64,000 nucleotides of DNA, from contig CM066983.1 of assembly GCA_033977485.1 (NCBI GenBank), positions 112,320,605 through 112,384,604 on the forward strand, read 5' to 3'. The notes below the pieces were generated by a model. That model did not search any database. It saw only the letters and a list, made by a program, of their open reading frames with translations, and had not been told where the DNA came from. Origin of the DNA: Hydrangea macrophylla. Lineage: Eukaryota > Streptophyta > Magnoliopsida > Cornales > Hydrangeaceae. This document shows, one piece after another, positions 11,244 to 23,444 of this stretch. Both the position numbers and the translations under genes were made by a program. Position 1 is the first letter of the stretch; each line of letters starts with the position of its first letter.

Positions 11244-11766
11244 TAGGCATTCGGTCGGTTCGGTTCGATTTGGACAAATTCGGTTCGATTTTGTTCGGTT
11301 CAGTTTGGAGAAATAGGAACTAAAACTGAACTGAATTATATTTCGGTTCGGTTCGATTTTGGTCAATTCGGTTCGGTTTGGAGATTTGGTTAACTAAATT
11401 TTTAAAAAACTACACTTTCTTTTCTTTTTATTTTCATTTTCACAACTTTTTTATATGTTTTTTTTCTTCTTATTTTTCTTTCATATTACAAAGAAAACAT
11501 ATATTAATATTTACTTATGTAAAATTTACTTATAGATTTGTAATATATAGAGTTGTATATAAAAATTTATAAACTAAAAAAAAATTCGGTTTTTCGGTTC
11601 GGTTCGGTTCGGTTTGGGACAGTGCAACTGAAAATCGAACTGAAAAAAAATATATAGTTCGGTTTGAAACTGAAATGAAATTTTAACTGAATTAACTGAA
11701 TTGAAGTGAAAATTTTAGTTCGGTTTGGTTCGAATTTCGGTTAACTGAACTATTTGACCACCCCTA
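11244..11766. mobile_element. hAT-type MITE with 8-bp TSD
   Basis: Flanked by ATTGGGGG (11236-11243 and 11767-11774). The left end is TAGGCATTCGGTCGGTTCGG and the reverse complement of the right end is TAGGGGTGGTCAAATAG. TTCGGTTCGG words fill both subterminal regions in inverted orientation. It is 523 bp, with an AT-rich centre and no ORF. Confidence 0.85.
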
Positions 11767-11774
11767 ATTGGGGG

Positions 11775-12141
11775 CAAGCTTGGGAGTTGCTGGTTATGTT
11801 TTAAACTTAGCTGAACATGTACTTGTTGTTTAGGAAAGTTCTTCCTGAACTTAAGTTGTAATATGTTAACTTTTGTAAAATTAAAACCTTGTGAAATATG
11901 TGGGTTTTTTTTAGAACGAGTGGTATGGTTGTTTATGTAAATTATGACTTGTGATCTAATAAATTGGTTAGTTTGATAACTTGGGAATGTTTAGATAGAC
12001 TTATGATGTTTTTAATGAAGTTTGGACATGTTTTGGTTTAAGTTGGTGCCTTGAAATTTGCTTAGAAATGCTTGCTGAAAGTGCTGCAGAAGGTTCTGCT
12101 GGTGTAAACTAATCGACTGGATTGGGGGTACAGTCGATTGG
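11775..12141. other. Non-coding flank, possibly an LTR remnant
   Basis: No gene seen. Its last 40 bp hold two ATCGACTGG/GTCGATTGG words like the palindromes in the chromovirus LTRs, and sequence of the same character resumes at 23988. Both sides may belong to one older LTR that was later invaded. Confidence 0.35.
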
Positions 12142-13734
12142 TGTCACACCCATTCCAGAATTTCATGGTTTTATCATACATAATTGAGTTTTTTTTGTGA
12201 ATTATCAATATTATATGATAATTGGATTGAGATTGACTGTGAGTCAACAGTAAGGTGTCAGTAAGAACACGGGAATTCAATAATCGAGATTGCATTGGCA
12301 TGAGTAAATGGCTATGTGATTTAAATGTTATTTGATTTATCTGGTATTTCATGAATAGTAAATTATACCTGTGTAGTATAATTTCTGGTAATTTTGTCAT
12401 CACTGTAGAGCATTTTGAGAACTGTGGTGAGAACGTGAGTGTCACGTTATATAAAAGGTAGGTTGTGTAGAGATTCCACAGAAATTAGTTTTCAAACGTA
12501 ATTTTGGAACCAAACGAGACTTAGTCGAAAACCTTTGTAATTTATAGTTTTCACTCGTAAAGGCGTAAAATAGATGTGCGCTACGTTTCGGAGGTTAATT
12601 AGAACTTTGAGAAACTCGCGGGATGGTAACCACGATTTATAGGAATTTTTCCAATAAATAGGTAAGGGTGAGGATTTCAATTGTCAAAACTTTATAAAAT
12701 ATCTAGAGAGAGGAGAGAGAAAGGGAGATTTGTTGCCACGAGCTTGCCGATGACATACGATGATATTTCGTTTGTCAGTTTTTCTCCAGATTCTAGATTT
12801 GGACTCGTGGAGGTAAGACCTACGTTTTAATACCTCTTCGGTCATGTTTGGCTAACTTTTGTAAAAGTCTAAATTCTAGGAATTTGAGGAAAACCCTTGT
12901 AAATTTGTAGGAATCACCCTAAATCTGAGATCCGACGTTTAATCGGCCCTCTAGTCGATCCTTCAAAGTTTGAGAGGAATTGCATGAGGTATGAAGTTCT
13001 AACCTGTGAAATATAGGAATTGTCACGCCCCGGAACGGCAAAAATAGAGAAAAATAAATTTCCTTTTTGGGTCCAAAGGCAGCGACGGGTGAAGTCACAT
13101 GATTGTCCACACCACGCAGTACTAAACAACAAGAAGTAATAGTGTAACAAGAATGAAGTCTAGGTTCTGATCACAACATAACATAAAGTCAACAGAAGTT
13201 ACTAACTATTACATATCAGAGTCTCGAATCAAATATAAGGCAGTGGAAGTACAAATGTCAAGGCAACATATGCCTGACTACAAAAAGGGTTCTAAAACGG
13301 TAAAGACAATTAGCTACAATTCTAGTCTAGTCTTCAGTTGGCGTAAAGGTAGTCCTCGGCGTAGTAGTCTTCTTCGGTCTGACCTCCGTCGGGGAAATCC
13401 TCCACAGGGTCTCCGTCACTGGCATAGTGGTCCTCTCCTGCAGGCCCTTCACCTGTATAGTCATAACCAGGGTGCGCTGGAACGTAGAAATGTCCAGCGG
13501 CATAAACGCCGTCAGCTTAATGAAAGCTGAGTGAGTTAGATACTAACAGGGTATCAACTATTGAAGTTATTACAAGTTATAAACCGTAACAAGTTAGAGT
13601 TCTGTGAGGGTAACTTCTTTACATCAAACCGATCATCCGATTACTAACGTCTTACTCATTTTAAGACCGATAACACGTCTTGACAGGGGAAACAGACTCG
13701 ACAGTAGTTCAACTCTATAACACACCATTGCTCT

Positions 13735-14045
13735 GTCCACCGCTTTTAAGAACATATGCACAGTTCACCGCATGTCATGGATACCACGTTAGTCCATCCC
13801 CCGCTTTTAAGAACATATGCACAGTCCACCGCATGTCAGGGATATAACGCTTTAAACAACAGTACATCATTCTATGCCACGACTTAGCGACGTCTACCAG
13901 TGATCACGGTCCACCGCATGTCATAGACACCTTCGTCTGTCTACTGCTTTTAAGAACATATGATTAGATCATCTGGCTATCTTAGGGCAAATGGTCCGGT
14001 TCACCGCAAGTCATAGACACCTTCGTCTGTCTACCGCTTTTAAGA
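13735..14045 (-). repeat. LTR-internal direct repeats with small hairpins
   Basis: The phrase CGCTTTTAAGAACATATG occurs four times (one copy with TGCTTTTAAG) and CCGCATGTCA or CCGCAAGTCA alternates with it. Between them lie short stems: ATGGA/TCCAT at 13777-13797 and TAGACA/TGTCTA at 13924-13943 and 14014-14033. The same block occurs in the 5' LTR at about 21996-22305. Confidence 0.7.
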
Positions 14046-14378
14046 ACATATGATCGACCAAAGCCCGCCCACGCAAGGTTCCCGAATCTTAGCAAACCTA
14101 CTTAAGTTCAACTCTATTACCGATACATGACAATCCCAATGTGGCCCGACTATTCTGAATGAAATGAACGTTAACTCCAAAGGATTCACGACTATTCCGT
14201 TATCTAACATTATAAACATTATCCATTAATCTCGTTATTACCACGATCCTACGCCGCATTAACTCATTATCAGGTCTGTATTACAATAATAAAGCATGCT
14301 GGGAAATACTGAACAGTAAATAAACAACTAAACAGTTATTACATTATCTAAACAAGTAAAACAGTAAACTGTAACTGC

Positions 14379-14584
14379 CAATCGATTGGTATAAATGTCA
14401 ATCGATTGGTATAAAAGTAGTGTCAATCGATTGATAAAAGTTCAATCGATTGGATCACAATCCATGTCAATCGATTGATAAAGATTCAATCGATTGGAAC
14501 ATGAAAGATGTCAATCGATTGATAAAGTGTCAATCGATTGGAACATGAAAGATGTCAATCGATTGATAAAGTGTCAATCGATTG
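14379..14584. repeat. Ten CAATCGATTG palindromes, 3' LTR block 1
   Basis: Ten exact copies of the 10-bp palindrome CAATCGATTG within 206 bp, spaced by about 10-20 bp of AT-rich sequence (GTATAAA, ATAAAG, GAACATGAAAGATGT). Confidence 0.9.
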
Positions 14585-15081
14585 ACACTTCGTCTTCTTC
14601 ACAGAGAAGACTGCCCAGCAACATATAAACAGGAATACATGGTTTCTCTTCCATTTCTTCATTCAAACATGTCATAACATCAATGTAAGGCTACCAAGTG
14701 AGTTTAGAACTCACCTTAGACGTTAAGGGCGTGTTTGGTTGTGTTTTGAAGCTTGAGCTTCAATGGTGGCTCCTCTCTCTCTCCTCTGCTCTGTCTTCTT
14801 CTTTCTTCTTCTCTTCTTTCTTCTTCTCCTTTCTTCTCTGATCTTCTTCTCTTCTTCTCTTTTTCTCTCACTCCATCTGTGTGTGTGTATGAATAGGTGT
14901 ATAGATGTGAGTATATATATATGAGTATATATATATATATATAAACACACACAAAACTCTCCCTCTCACTCTCTAGTTTCTGAAAACAGAAAATGGCGAG
15001 ATTTGGGTTGTATATAAATAGAGGGAAAGTGTTCACGTGGCTTCTCCCCAGCCAGAGCAAAAGAATCTGCCCAGCTACCTC

Positions 15082-15185
15082 CAATCGATTGACATAAGTG
15101 TCAATCGATTGACAAAAGCAATCGATTGGTATAAAAGTCAATCGATTGGTATAAGCAATTGATTGGTATACTTGCCAATCGATTG
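15082..15185. repeat. CAATCGATTG palindromes, 3' LTR block 2
   Basis: Five exact copies and one variant (CAATTGATTG), near the U3 start of the LTR in sense orientation. Confidence 0.88.
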
Positions 15186-15287
15186 GTATACAAAATATAC
15201 CAAGGGTAAGGCCAAGCTCATACAAGTATTAAAAGAAACATACAAGGTTTAGTTATATAATATATTACAAAAATACAGGGTATTACA

Positions 15288-15300
15288 TCATCCACCACTC
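15288..15300 (-). other. Polypurine tract of the chromovirus
   Basis: On the minus strand GAGTGGTGGATGA directly precedes the 3' LTR, the position and purine bias expected for the plus-strand primer. Confidence 0.6.
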
Positions 15301-15338
15301 ATAAAAGATTTCGTCCCCGAAATCCAAAATAAACCGAG

Positions 15339-18300
15339 TTAAAACAAAAATGGAAACTTCTCTTGCATCTCCGACTCCAATTCCCATGAAGCTTCTCCTT
15401 CGTCGTGGTGCTTCCATTGAACCTTCACTAGCGGAATCTCCTTGTTTCTGAGCTTCTTCACTCCTCGGTCTAGAATACGCACTGGTCCTTCGTTGTAGGT
15501 CACGTTCTTGTTCACTTCGATATCTTCAAAACTGATCTCGTGCGCTGGGTTGTGGGCACACGTCCTCAACATGCTGATGTGGAAAACGTTGTGTACTCCT
15601 GACATCTTTGGCGGCAACGCAAGTCGATAAGCAACCTCCCCAACACGTTCTAGGATCTCGAATGGTCCGATGAATCGCGGCGATAGCTTGCCTTTCTTCT
15701 GTCCGAATCTGACGATACCTCGAACTGGCGAGACTTTAAGTAGTACATGATCTCCAACTGCAAACTCTAGATCTTTCCGTCGCTTGTCGGCATAGCTCTT
15801 GTGTCTGGATTGCGCTGTCTTCATCTTCTCTCGCACAATATGGATTTTCTCGTTGGTTTCTCGAATCATCTCGGGTCCAAGTAGTTGAGTATCTCCGACT
15901 TCGGCCCAACACAGCGGCGATCGGCAAGGTCTTCCATACAAAGCTTCAAACGGTGCCATCCATATGCTCGTGTGGTAGCTGTTGTTGTAGGCAAACTCGA
16001 TCAAAGGTAGATGCGTCTCCCATGAACTCTCGAATTCAATGACACAGGCTCGCAACATATCTTCCATCACTTGATTGACTCGTTCTGTCTGACCGTCTGT
16101 TTGTGGATGAAAGGCTGAACTCAAATTCAATGAAGTTCCCATTGCTGTCTGAAGGCTCTTCCAAAATTCTGCGGTGAAGCGTGAATCTCGATCTGAAACT
16201 ATTGAGACGGGTACACCGTGCAGTCGCACTACTTGCTGTAGATACATCCGGCTCAATCTTTCAACAGGGTGCGTCATGCTGTAGGCGATAAAATGTGCTG
16301 ACTTGGTGAGTCGATCCACTATTACCCAAATAGCGTCGTGGTTTTGTTGAGATTTCGGCAATCCAACCACAAAATCCATGGTGATGTGCTCCCATTTCCA
16401 TTGGGGAATCGGTAGCGGTTGTAGGAGTCCAGGTGGTTTCTGATGCTCTGCCTTCACTTGTTTGCAAATAAGACATTGCGATACATACTCGCCCACTTCT
16501 CGCTTCATTCCTTGCCACCAGAAGTTTCTCTTCAAGTCCTTATACATCTTGTTTCCTCCTGGGTGGATAGTCATCCTTGACTTGTGTGCTTCGTCCAGAA
16601 TGTTCTTCCTGAGTCCATCGTCATTTGGCACACAGAGTCTACCTTTACATCTTAGTGCTCCGTCCGTACTAATACTCTATATCTCGGGTTCCTTTGCGGA
16701 CATCTTGGCAAACCATAACTTTAAATCCTCGTTCGACTGTTGAGCTTCCAAGATGCGGCTGATGAGGGTTGGTTGCACGACAAGACATCCAAAGTGTTGT
16801 CCTTCTCCTGATTCCACTGGTTGAAGGTCGAATTCGACTAACGTCTCCAATGCTCGCCATTCCCTAATCAAAATCGAAGAAACCAAAAGGCGTGGTCTCC
16901 GGCTCAGAGCGTCGGCTACAACATTTGCTTTACCCGGGTGGTATTGCAAAGAGAAATCGTAGTCCTTGAGTAGTTCCATCCATCTCCGTTGTCGCATGTT
17001 CAACTCCTTTTGAGAGAACAGGTACCTTAAACTCTTGTGATCTGAGAACAAGTCGAACTTTTCTCCATACAAATAGTGTCTCCAAATCTTCAGGGCGAAC
17101 ACGATTGCGGCTAGTTCTAAGTCGTGCGTCGGATAGTTCTTCTCATGTGGCTTCAATTATCTTGATCCGTATGCGATGACATTCCCCTCTTGCATTAGCA
17201 CACAACCAAGTCCTTGGTGTGATGCATCACTATAGATTATGAATTGTTCACCACTCTTAGGTATCGCAAGTACGGGTGCTGAGGTTAGTCTCTCTTTCAA
17301 TTCCCGAAATGCATCCTCATGTTTATCAGTCCATTCGTACTCCGTCTCCTTCCTAGTCAGGCTTGTCAACGGTCCTGCGATTCTAGAGAATCCTTCCACA
17401 AATTTCCGGTAATACCCAGCCAATCCAAGAAAACTCCTAACTTCGGTCGCGTTGGTTGGTCTGTTCCAGCTCAAGACTGCATCGATCTTAGATGAGTCTA
17501 CGGAAATCCCATCCTGTGATATCACATGTCCCAGGAATTTAACTTCCTGAAGCCAGAATTCACATTTCCTGAATTTCGCATACAGACTATTGTCTCTGAG
17601 AGTCTGTAGAGCAATTCGTAGATGCTTCTTATGTTCCTCTTCCGTCCTTGAATAAATTAGAATGTCGTCGATGAATACTATAATGAATTGATCCAGATAG
17701 GGTCTGAATACTCTATTCATTAGGTCCATGAATACTGCCGGGGCATTAGTCAATCCAAAAGACATCACTAGAAATTCGTAGTGTCCATATCTCGTTCTGA
17801 AGGCAGTTTTCGGTATATCTTTCGGCCGAACTAGTAATTGATGGTATCCTGAACGCAAATCAATTTTCGAGAATATCCTTGATCCTTGTAGTTGATCGAA
17901 CAGGTCGTCTATCCGGGGAAGTAGATACCTATTCTTGATCGTGACCTTATTCAGCTCCCTGTAGTCGATACAGAGTCGTAGCTCTCTGTCCTTCTTTTTC
18001 ACAAATAAAACTGGTGCTCCCCAAGGTGATGTACTCGGGCGAACAAAACCTAAATCTTCGAGTTCCTGAACTTGCTTCTTCAATTCTAGCATTTCTATTG
18101 GCGCCATCCGATACGGGGTCTTGGAAATCGGCAACGTTCCGGGTGATAACTCAATGCAGAAGTCTATCTCTCTCTTTGGCGGAAGTCCTGAGATACTTCG
18201 GAACACATCTTCAAAGTCTTGAATAATGGGGATCTGGTTGATAGTAAGCTCCGTGCTTGAAGTCTTAATCGTGGCTAGGCAGCTCGTGATAAACATGTCG

Positions 18301-19844
18301 CTCAATGGTTGGCACTGAAATCTGATCTGCGGGCAACCAGGCGTCGAAAAGACAATGGTCCGACTAACACAATCCAGGTTAGCGCCATACTTAGTAAGCC
18401 AATCCATTCCCAGGATTACGTCGAACTCAGACATTGACAAGACCATCAAGTCTGCTGGGAGATTCCTATCCTCTAGTGTCAAGGGACAATCCTTGCACAC
18501 CTTACCTAACTTAACGGATACTCCCAAGGGCGAAACGGAATTAAGGGTCGGCTCAAGTGCTAGGGGTAACAATCCAAAATCACGTACCATCTTAATAGCT
18601 ATGAAAGAACGGGCGGCACCGGTATCAAACAAAGCTCTAACTTGACAGTGAAATAAAATGAGTGTACCTTCCAAATTTTGCTGTTCCTCCGCATTATACC
18701 CTGCATTGTCAGGGATGATGGCATTCACCCTAACCTGTCCTTGCTGTCCTTGAGCAGGCGCTCCATAGTAGCCTCCACGTGGTGCTCGACAATCCTTGCT
18801 TATGTGACCAGGCTTGTTACAGTTGCGGCAGACGAGGTCATTACGGCGGTTGGTCTTGGGGGCTGTGCAATACCTTGCAATATGTCCGGGAACTCCACAG
18901 TTGAAACATCCATCAGTGTTCTGTCGCTGGGCGACGGGCTGTGCCTGAGGTGGTCCTCGCTGTTGATTCTGTTGTCGAGGAAAATTAGCTTGGGGCTTCC
19001 TTGTCCCATCCCATGTGCGCTTGGTTCCCTGATAGTTGTTGGTCTGGGGTTTCCATCCCTGATTGTTCCTTGATGATTGCGCGGGAAAGTTCCTTGGTTG
19101 GAAGGTCCTGGGTGGAGGTCGATTCACTTGTGGTCCTTGCACAGGGTAAGCATCCTTTTCCAAACTTGAAGCAAGACGGACAATCCCTTCAAACGACTGG
19201 CCCAGATGGCCTATCATCATGTGCCGGAGGTGGGGGTTGAGTCCTTGGTGAAATCGCTTGACCTTCTTGGCGGAGGTGTCTATCATATGCGGAGCGAAGC
19301 GGGAAAGTCGCTCGAATTGTGTAGTATACTCCCTGACTGTCCAGTTTCCTTGGGTTAGACTCAGGAAATTCCTCTCTTGTTGGTCTCTTTCGTCCTCAGG
19401 GAAATACTTCTCGAGAAATCGAGTCTTGAATGCTTCCCAAGGCATTCTCCTTGCAGCGTCAATCCCAATCGTGGCTCTCTCGGCCTCCCACCAGTCCGCG
19501 GCGGAGTAAGTTAGTTGAAATGCGGCTAGACGTCTCTTGTCAAGCTCACTGCACTCCAGGGCTTCAAAGATTAGCTCCAACTCTCGTATCCATTGCTCTG
19601 CTTTCCAGGACTCTGCCATGCCGTCGAACTTTTCGGGTCGCAGGCCACGAAATCGTTCCAACAGTTTATCGCCTGTCTGCCTTGGAGGGACAAAGTGGTT
19701 GTTGCCATTGTTGTTGGTGACATGATTGTAGGTATCGCCGATGTGTTCCATCCGTTGCATGAAAGCTTCGAAGACTCCAGTTGGGTCCATACCCTCGTGA
19801 ATGGGTGCTCCCAGTCGTGCTTGGTTCCTTGTGGGTCCCACCAT
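15339..19844 (-). pseudogene. Chromovirus gag-pol polyprotein with two nonsense codons
   Basis: One frame of about 1,501 codons encodes the retrotransposon polyprotein: capsid protein, protease, reverse transcriptase, RNase H and integrase, which make particles, copy the RNA and insert the cDNA. Seen in order: gag (about residues 60-235); two zinc knuckles ([14 protein letters not shown] at 313-326, [14 protein letters not shown] at 339-352); protease DTGA at 407-410; reverse transcriptase with FIDD at 724-727; RNase H; integrase with HHCC zinc binding (HX6H, CLIC) and a D-D-E set whose last two residues are 35 apart; a C-terminal chromodomain ending in EASWE...KFPFLF. The chromodomain places it in the chromoviruses, probably Tekay. 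The frame is broken by TAA (about 17157-17159, at the RNase H ASR/LKPHE junction) and TAG (16677-16679, before integrase), with no frameshift seen. The start is the first ATG, giving MVGPTRNQ. Confidence 0.93.
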
Positions 19845-20245
19845 AGTGATCCGTGTGAGGTGTACCTATGAAGGATCTAACGATTAGCTGACAATCTTCT
19901 CGGGGAAAAGATCATACTTAAATAACAGAAAGCATAACATGAATCAAAATCACAACCATAACATAATAATGAGACGATAACAGAAATAACCAAGGGAAAC
20001 GATCTGCCATATATATATATATACCCAAAAGATGTACAGCGGAGTACACAACAGATCATCTGTGTACCGCGTAGTACATGATCCTATACAAGATCTAAAC
20101 AAAAGAAAGATATATACAAAACCACTACTGGTGGCTACCTATACAAAAAGGCTACGATCCATAGCTGTCTATGTAAGCGTCAAAAGTAAGTGGACAACAT
20201 GTCCTAAAGTCAAACGTAAAAGTCTGAGCCCTAAAGGTACTGGAC

Positions 20246-21144
20246 TCAAAAGTTGTCCACATCGGATCCATAGATGGAAGCCTCGTCCTCTGGGGCAACC
20301 TCAGACAAAACATCATCCTCATCCATGTCATCGTCATCCATCATGTCCTCATCCTCTATCACAACATCCTCGATCAGCTCGGGTCCATCATGCTCCACAA
20401 CAGCTCCCAAATCCCCTGCATCAGCGGCCATGTCAGCCTGGGCTGCATCAAATGCGGCTGCAAGTGCCTCAGCCTGTACCATAGCCTGTGCCCACTCCGG
20501 TGCTCCGATCTCAAATCCATGGGGATGTGCAGCCATCTCTGCGGCCCAGTCAGCTGCTGTGCTATAACTCCTCCTGGTAAGACTGGTACTACTGCATCAT
20601 CGTCTGCGGCTACCTCCTCTTCCTCTATCGGATAACCCTCTGCAACCACAATATCTACGCCAACTGGCACGTCCATACCGACTGGGTCCACGGGGTCCTC
20701 CTCCTCCGGATCATACTCCGGCTCCTCGTCATCGGTGTCCTCGTCCTCCTCATCCTCCATCTCCTCGTCGTCATCGCTCTCATCATCATCCTCCGGATCC
20801 TCATCTACTGGGGGTGCATCAGCCATGTCCTCTTCTGGTGGGGGTGGAGGTGCTGCTCTAACCTCTGTAAGTAGGACCTGGTACGAAGAACGGTCTCGTA
20901 ACATCAGTAGAGAGTCCTCCTCGATGCGTTTGAAGGTCTCCTTGCGGTAGATCATCTCCTGACGTATCACTTCTGGGTCCTGGGTCCCAAATCTCTACTG
21001 CTCAATCTGCATGTCTCGCTCTGTCTCTGCAATAGCTCTCTGTCTAACCTTCCAAGCATAGTACTCTGGATCTGCTGGCGCAATACTACTCTCATACACA
21101 TAGTGTCCTCCGAACTCGTCTGGAACGAACAGCGGCGGTGCCAT
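20246..21144 (-). pseudogene. Additional acidic ORF between primer site and gag
   Basis: Reading from ATG at 21142-21144 (MAPPLFVPDEFGGHYVY...) gives an N-terminal part, an in-frame TAG after about 47 codons, and then a continuous frame at 20970 with a coiled, charged segment. A Pro run and a very acidic region (DEDPEDDDESDDDEEMEDEE) follow. Near 20560-20580 the frame shifts by one, and an Ala-rich, acidic tail continues to a stop at 20246. Joined conceptually it is roughly 300 residues, in the same sense as gag-pol. Canonical Tekay elements start gag soon after the primer site, so this is extra. No known domain is recognised. Function unknown; an acidic, low-complexity nuclear or chaperone-like role would be speculation. 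Confidence 0.65.
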
Positions 21145-21256
21145 GCTACCTGAAAAGGGACTACCTTAAGTCAGAACTAATCTTAATACTTATCTATAGA
21201 ATCTCAAGGTTCTAGGACCAGATGGTGTGGGACAATCCGTGAGCGAAAAGGTATAC

Positions 21257-21274
21257 AACCTGGCTCTGATACCA
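21257..21274 (-). other. Primer binding site, initiator tRNA-Met
   Basis: On the minus strand TGGTATCAGAGCCAGGTT lies 7 bp inside the 5' LTR, matching the plant initiator tRNA-Met 3' end used by many copia and chromovirus elements. It fixes the element's orientation. Confidence 0.9.
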
Positions 21275-22639
21275 AAAATCCTGTTACGCCCCGGAACGGC
21301 AAAAATAGAGAAAAATAAATTTCCTTTTTGGGTCCAAAGGCAGCGACGGGTGAAGTCACATGATTGTCCACACCACGCAGTACTAAACAACAAGAAGTAA
21401 TAGTGTAACAAGAATGAAGTCTAGGTTCTGATCACAACATAACATAAAGTCAACAGAAGTTACTAACTATTACATATCAGAGTCTCGAATCAAATATAAG
21501 GCAGTGGAAGTACAAATGTCAAGGCAACATATGCCTGACTACAAAAAGGGTTCTAAAACGGTAAAGACAATTAGCTACAATTCTAGTCTAGTCTTCAGTT
21601 GGCGTAAAGGTAGTCCTCGGCGTAGTAGTCTTCTTCGGTCTGACCTCCGTCGGGGAAATCCTCCACAGGGTCTCCGTCACTGGCATAGTGGTCCTCTCCT
21701 GCAGGCCCTTCACCTGTATAGTCATAACCAGGGTGCGCTGGAACGTAGAAATGTCCAGCGGCATAAACGCCGTCAGCTTAATGAAAGCTGAGTGAGTTAG
21801 ATACTAACAGGGTATCAACTATTGAAGTTATTACAAGTTATAAACCGTAACAAGTTAGAGTTCTGTGAGGGTAACTTCTTTACATCAAACCGATCATCCG
21901 ATTACTAACGTCTTACTCATTTTAAGACCGATAACACGTCTTGACAGGGGAAACAGACTCGACAGTAGTTCAACTCTATAACACACCATTGCTCTGTCCA
22001 CCGCTTTTAAGAACATATGCACAGTTCACCGCATGTCATGGATACCACGTTAGTCCATCCCCCGCTTTTAAGAACATATGCACAGTCCACCGCATGTCAG
22101 GGATATAACGCTTTAAACAACAGTACACCATTCTATGCCACGACTTAGCGACGTCTACCAGTGATCACGGTCCACCGCATGTCATAGACACCTTCGTCTG
22201 TCTACCGCTTTTAAGAACATATGATTAGATCATCTGGCTATCTTAGGGCAAATGGTCCAGTTCACCGCAAGTCATAGACACCTTCGTCTGTCTACCGCTT
22301 TTAAGAACATATGATCGACCAAAGCCCGCCCACGCAAGGTTCCCGAATCTTAGCAAACCTACTTAAGTTCAACTCTATTACCGATACATGACAATCCCAA
22401 TGTGGCCCGACTACTCTGAATGAAATGAACGTTAACTCCAAAGGATTCACGACTATTCCGTTATCTAACATTATAAACATTATCCGTTAATCTCGTTATT
22501 ACCACGATCCTACGCCGCATTAACTCATTATCAGGTCTGTATTACAATAATAAAGCATGCTGGGAAATACTGAACAGTAAATAAACAACTAAACAGTTAT
22601 TACATTATCTAAACAAGTAAAACAGTAAACAGTAACTGC

Positions 22640-22845
22640 CAATCGATTGGTATAAATGTCAATCGATTGGTATAAAAGTAGTGTCAATCGATTGATAAAA
22701 GTTCAATCGATTGGATCACAATCCATGTCAATCGATTGATAAAGATTCAATCGATTGGAACATGAAAGATGTCAATCGATTGATAAAGTGTCAATCGATT
22801 GGAACATGAAAGATGTCAATCGATTGATAAAGTGTCAATCGATTG
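22640..22845. repeat. Ten CAATCGATTG palindromes, 5' LTR block 1
   Basis: Same ten-copy block as in the other LTR, with the same spacers. Confidence 0.9.
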
Positions 22846-23270
22846 ACACTTCGTCTTCTTCACAGAGAAGACTGCCCAGCAACATATAAACGGGAATACA
22901 TGGTTTCTCTTCCATTTCTTCATTCAAACATGTCATAACATCAATGTAAGGCTACCAAGTGAGTTTAGAACTCACCTTAGACGTTAAGGGCGTGTTTGGT
23001 TGTGTTTTGAAGCTTGAGCTTCAATGGTGGCTCCTCTCTCTCTCCTCTGCTCTGTCTTCTTCTTTCTTCTTCTCTTCTTTCTTCTTCTCCTTTCTTCTCT
23101 GATCTTCTTCTCTTCTTCTCTTCTTCTCTCACTCCATCTGTGTGTGTGTGTATGAATAGGTGTATATATGTGAGTATATATATATGAGTGTATATATATA
23201 TAAACACACACAAAACTCTCCCTCTTACTCTCTAGTTTCTGAAAACAGAAAATGGCGAGATTTGGGTTGC

Positions 23271-23280
23271 ATATAAATAG
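23271..23280 (-). promoter_or_regulatory. Candidate LTR TATA box
   Basis: CTATTTATAT on the minus strand, followed downstream by a CT-rich and AG-rich leader-like stretch. It is the best TATA candidate in sense orientation. The 3' LTR equivalent is at 15011-15021. Confidence 0.35.
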
Positions 23281-23340
23281 AGGGAAAGTGTTCACGTGGC
23301 TTCTCCCCAGCCAGAGCAAAAGAATCTGCCCAGCTGCCTC

Positions 23341-23444
23341 CAATCGATTGACATAAGTGTCAATCGATTGACAAAAGCAATCGATTGGTATAAAAGTCAA
23401 TCGATTGGTATAAGCAATCGATTGGTATACTTGCCAATCGACTG
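23341..23444. repeat. CAATCGATTG palindromes, 5' LTR block 2
   Basis: Five exact copies and one variant (CAATCGACTG). The copy that is mutated differs between the two LTRs. Confidence 0.88.

Larger units (their letters stand above)
13021..15287 (-). repeat. Chromovirus 3' LTR
   Basis: 2267 bp, starting TGTCACGCCC and ending GGGTATTACA on the plus strand; sense on the minus strand. Nearly identical to 21282-23546. Contains hairpin-forming direct repeats (about 13735-14045) and two blocks of CAATCGATTG palindromes. Open frames within it are also present in the other LTR and are not genes. Confidence 0.95.

Noticed and set aside
13243..13530. 95-codon open frame also present identically at 21504-21791
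   Set aside because: It lies in both chromovirus LTRs and antisense to the element; there is no sign of coding constraint.
14716..15225. Ser/Arg/Glu-rich open frame on the minus strand of the LTR (also 22984-23484)
   Set aside because: Composed of CT/GA and TA microsatellite translation within the LTR leader region.
18014..19725. Plus-strand open frames opposite gag-pol
   Set aside because: Antisense shadows of a strongly identified minus-strand polyprotein.
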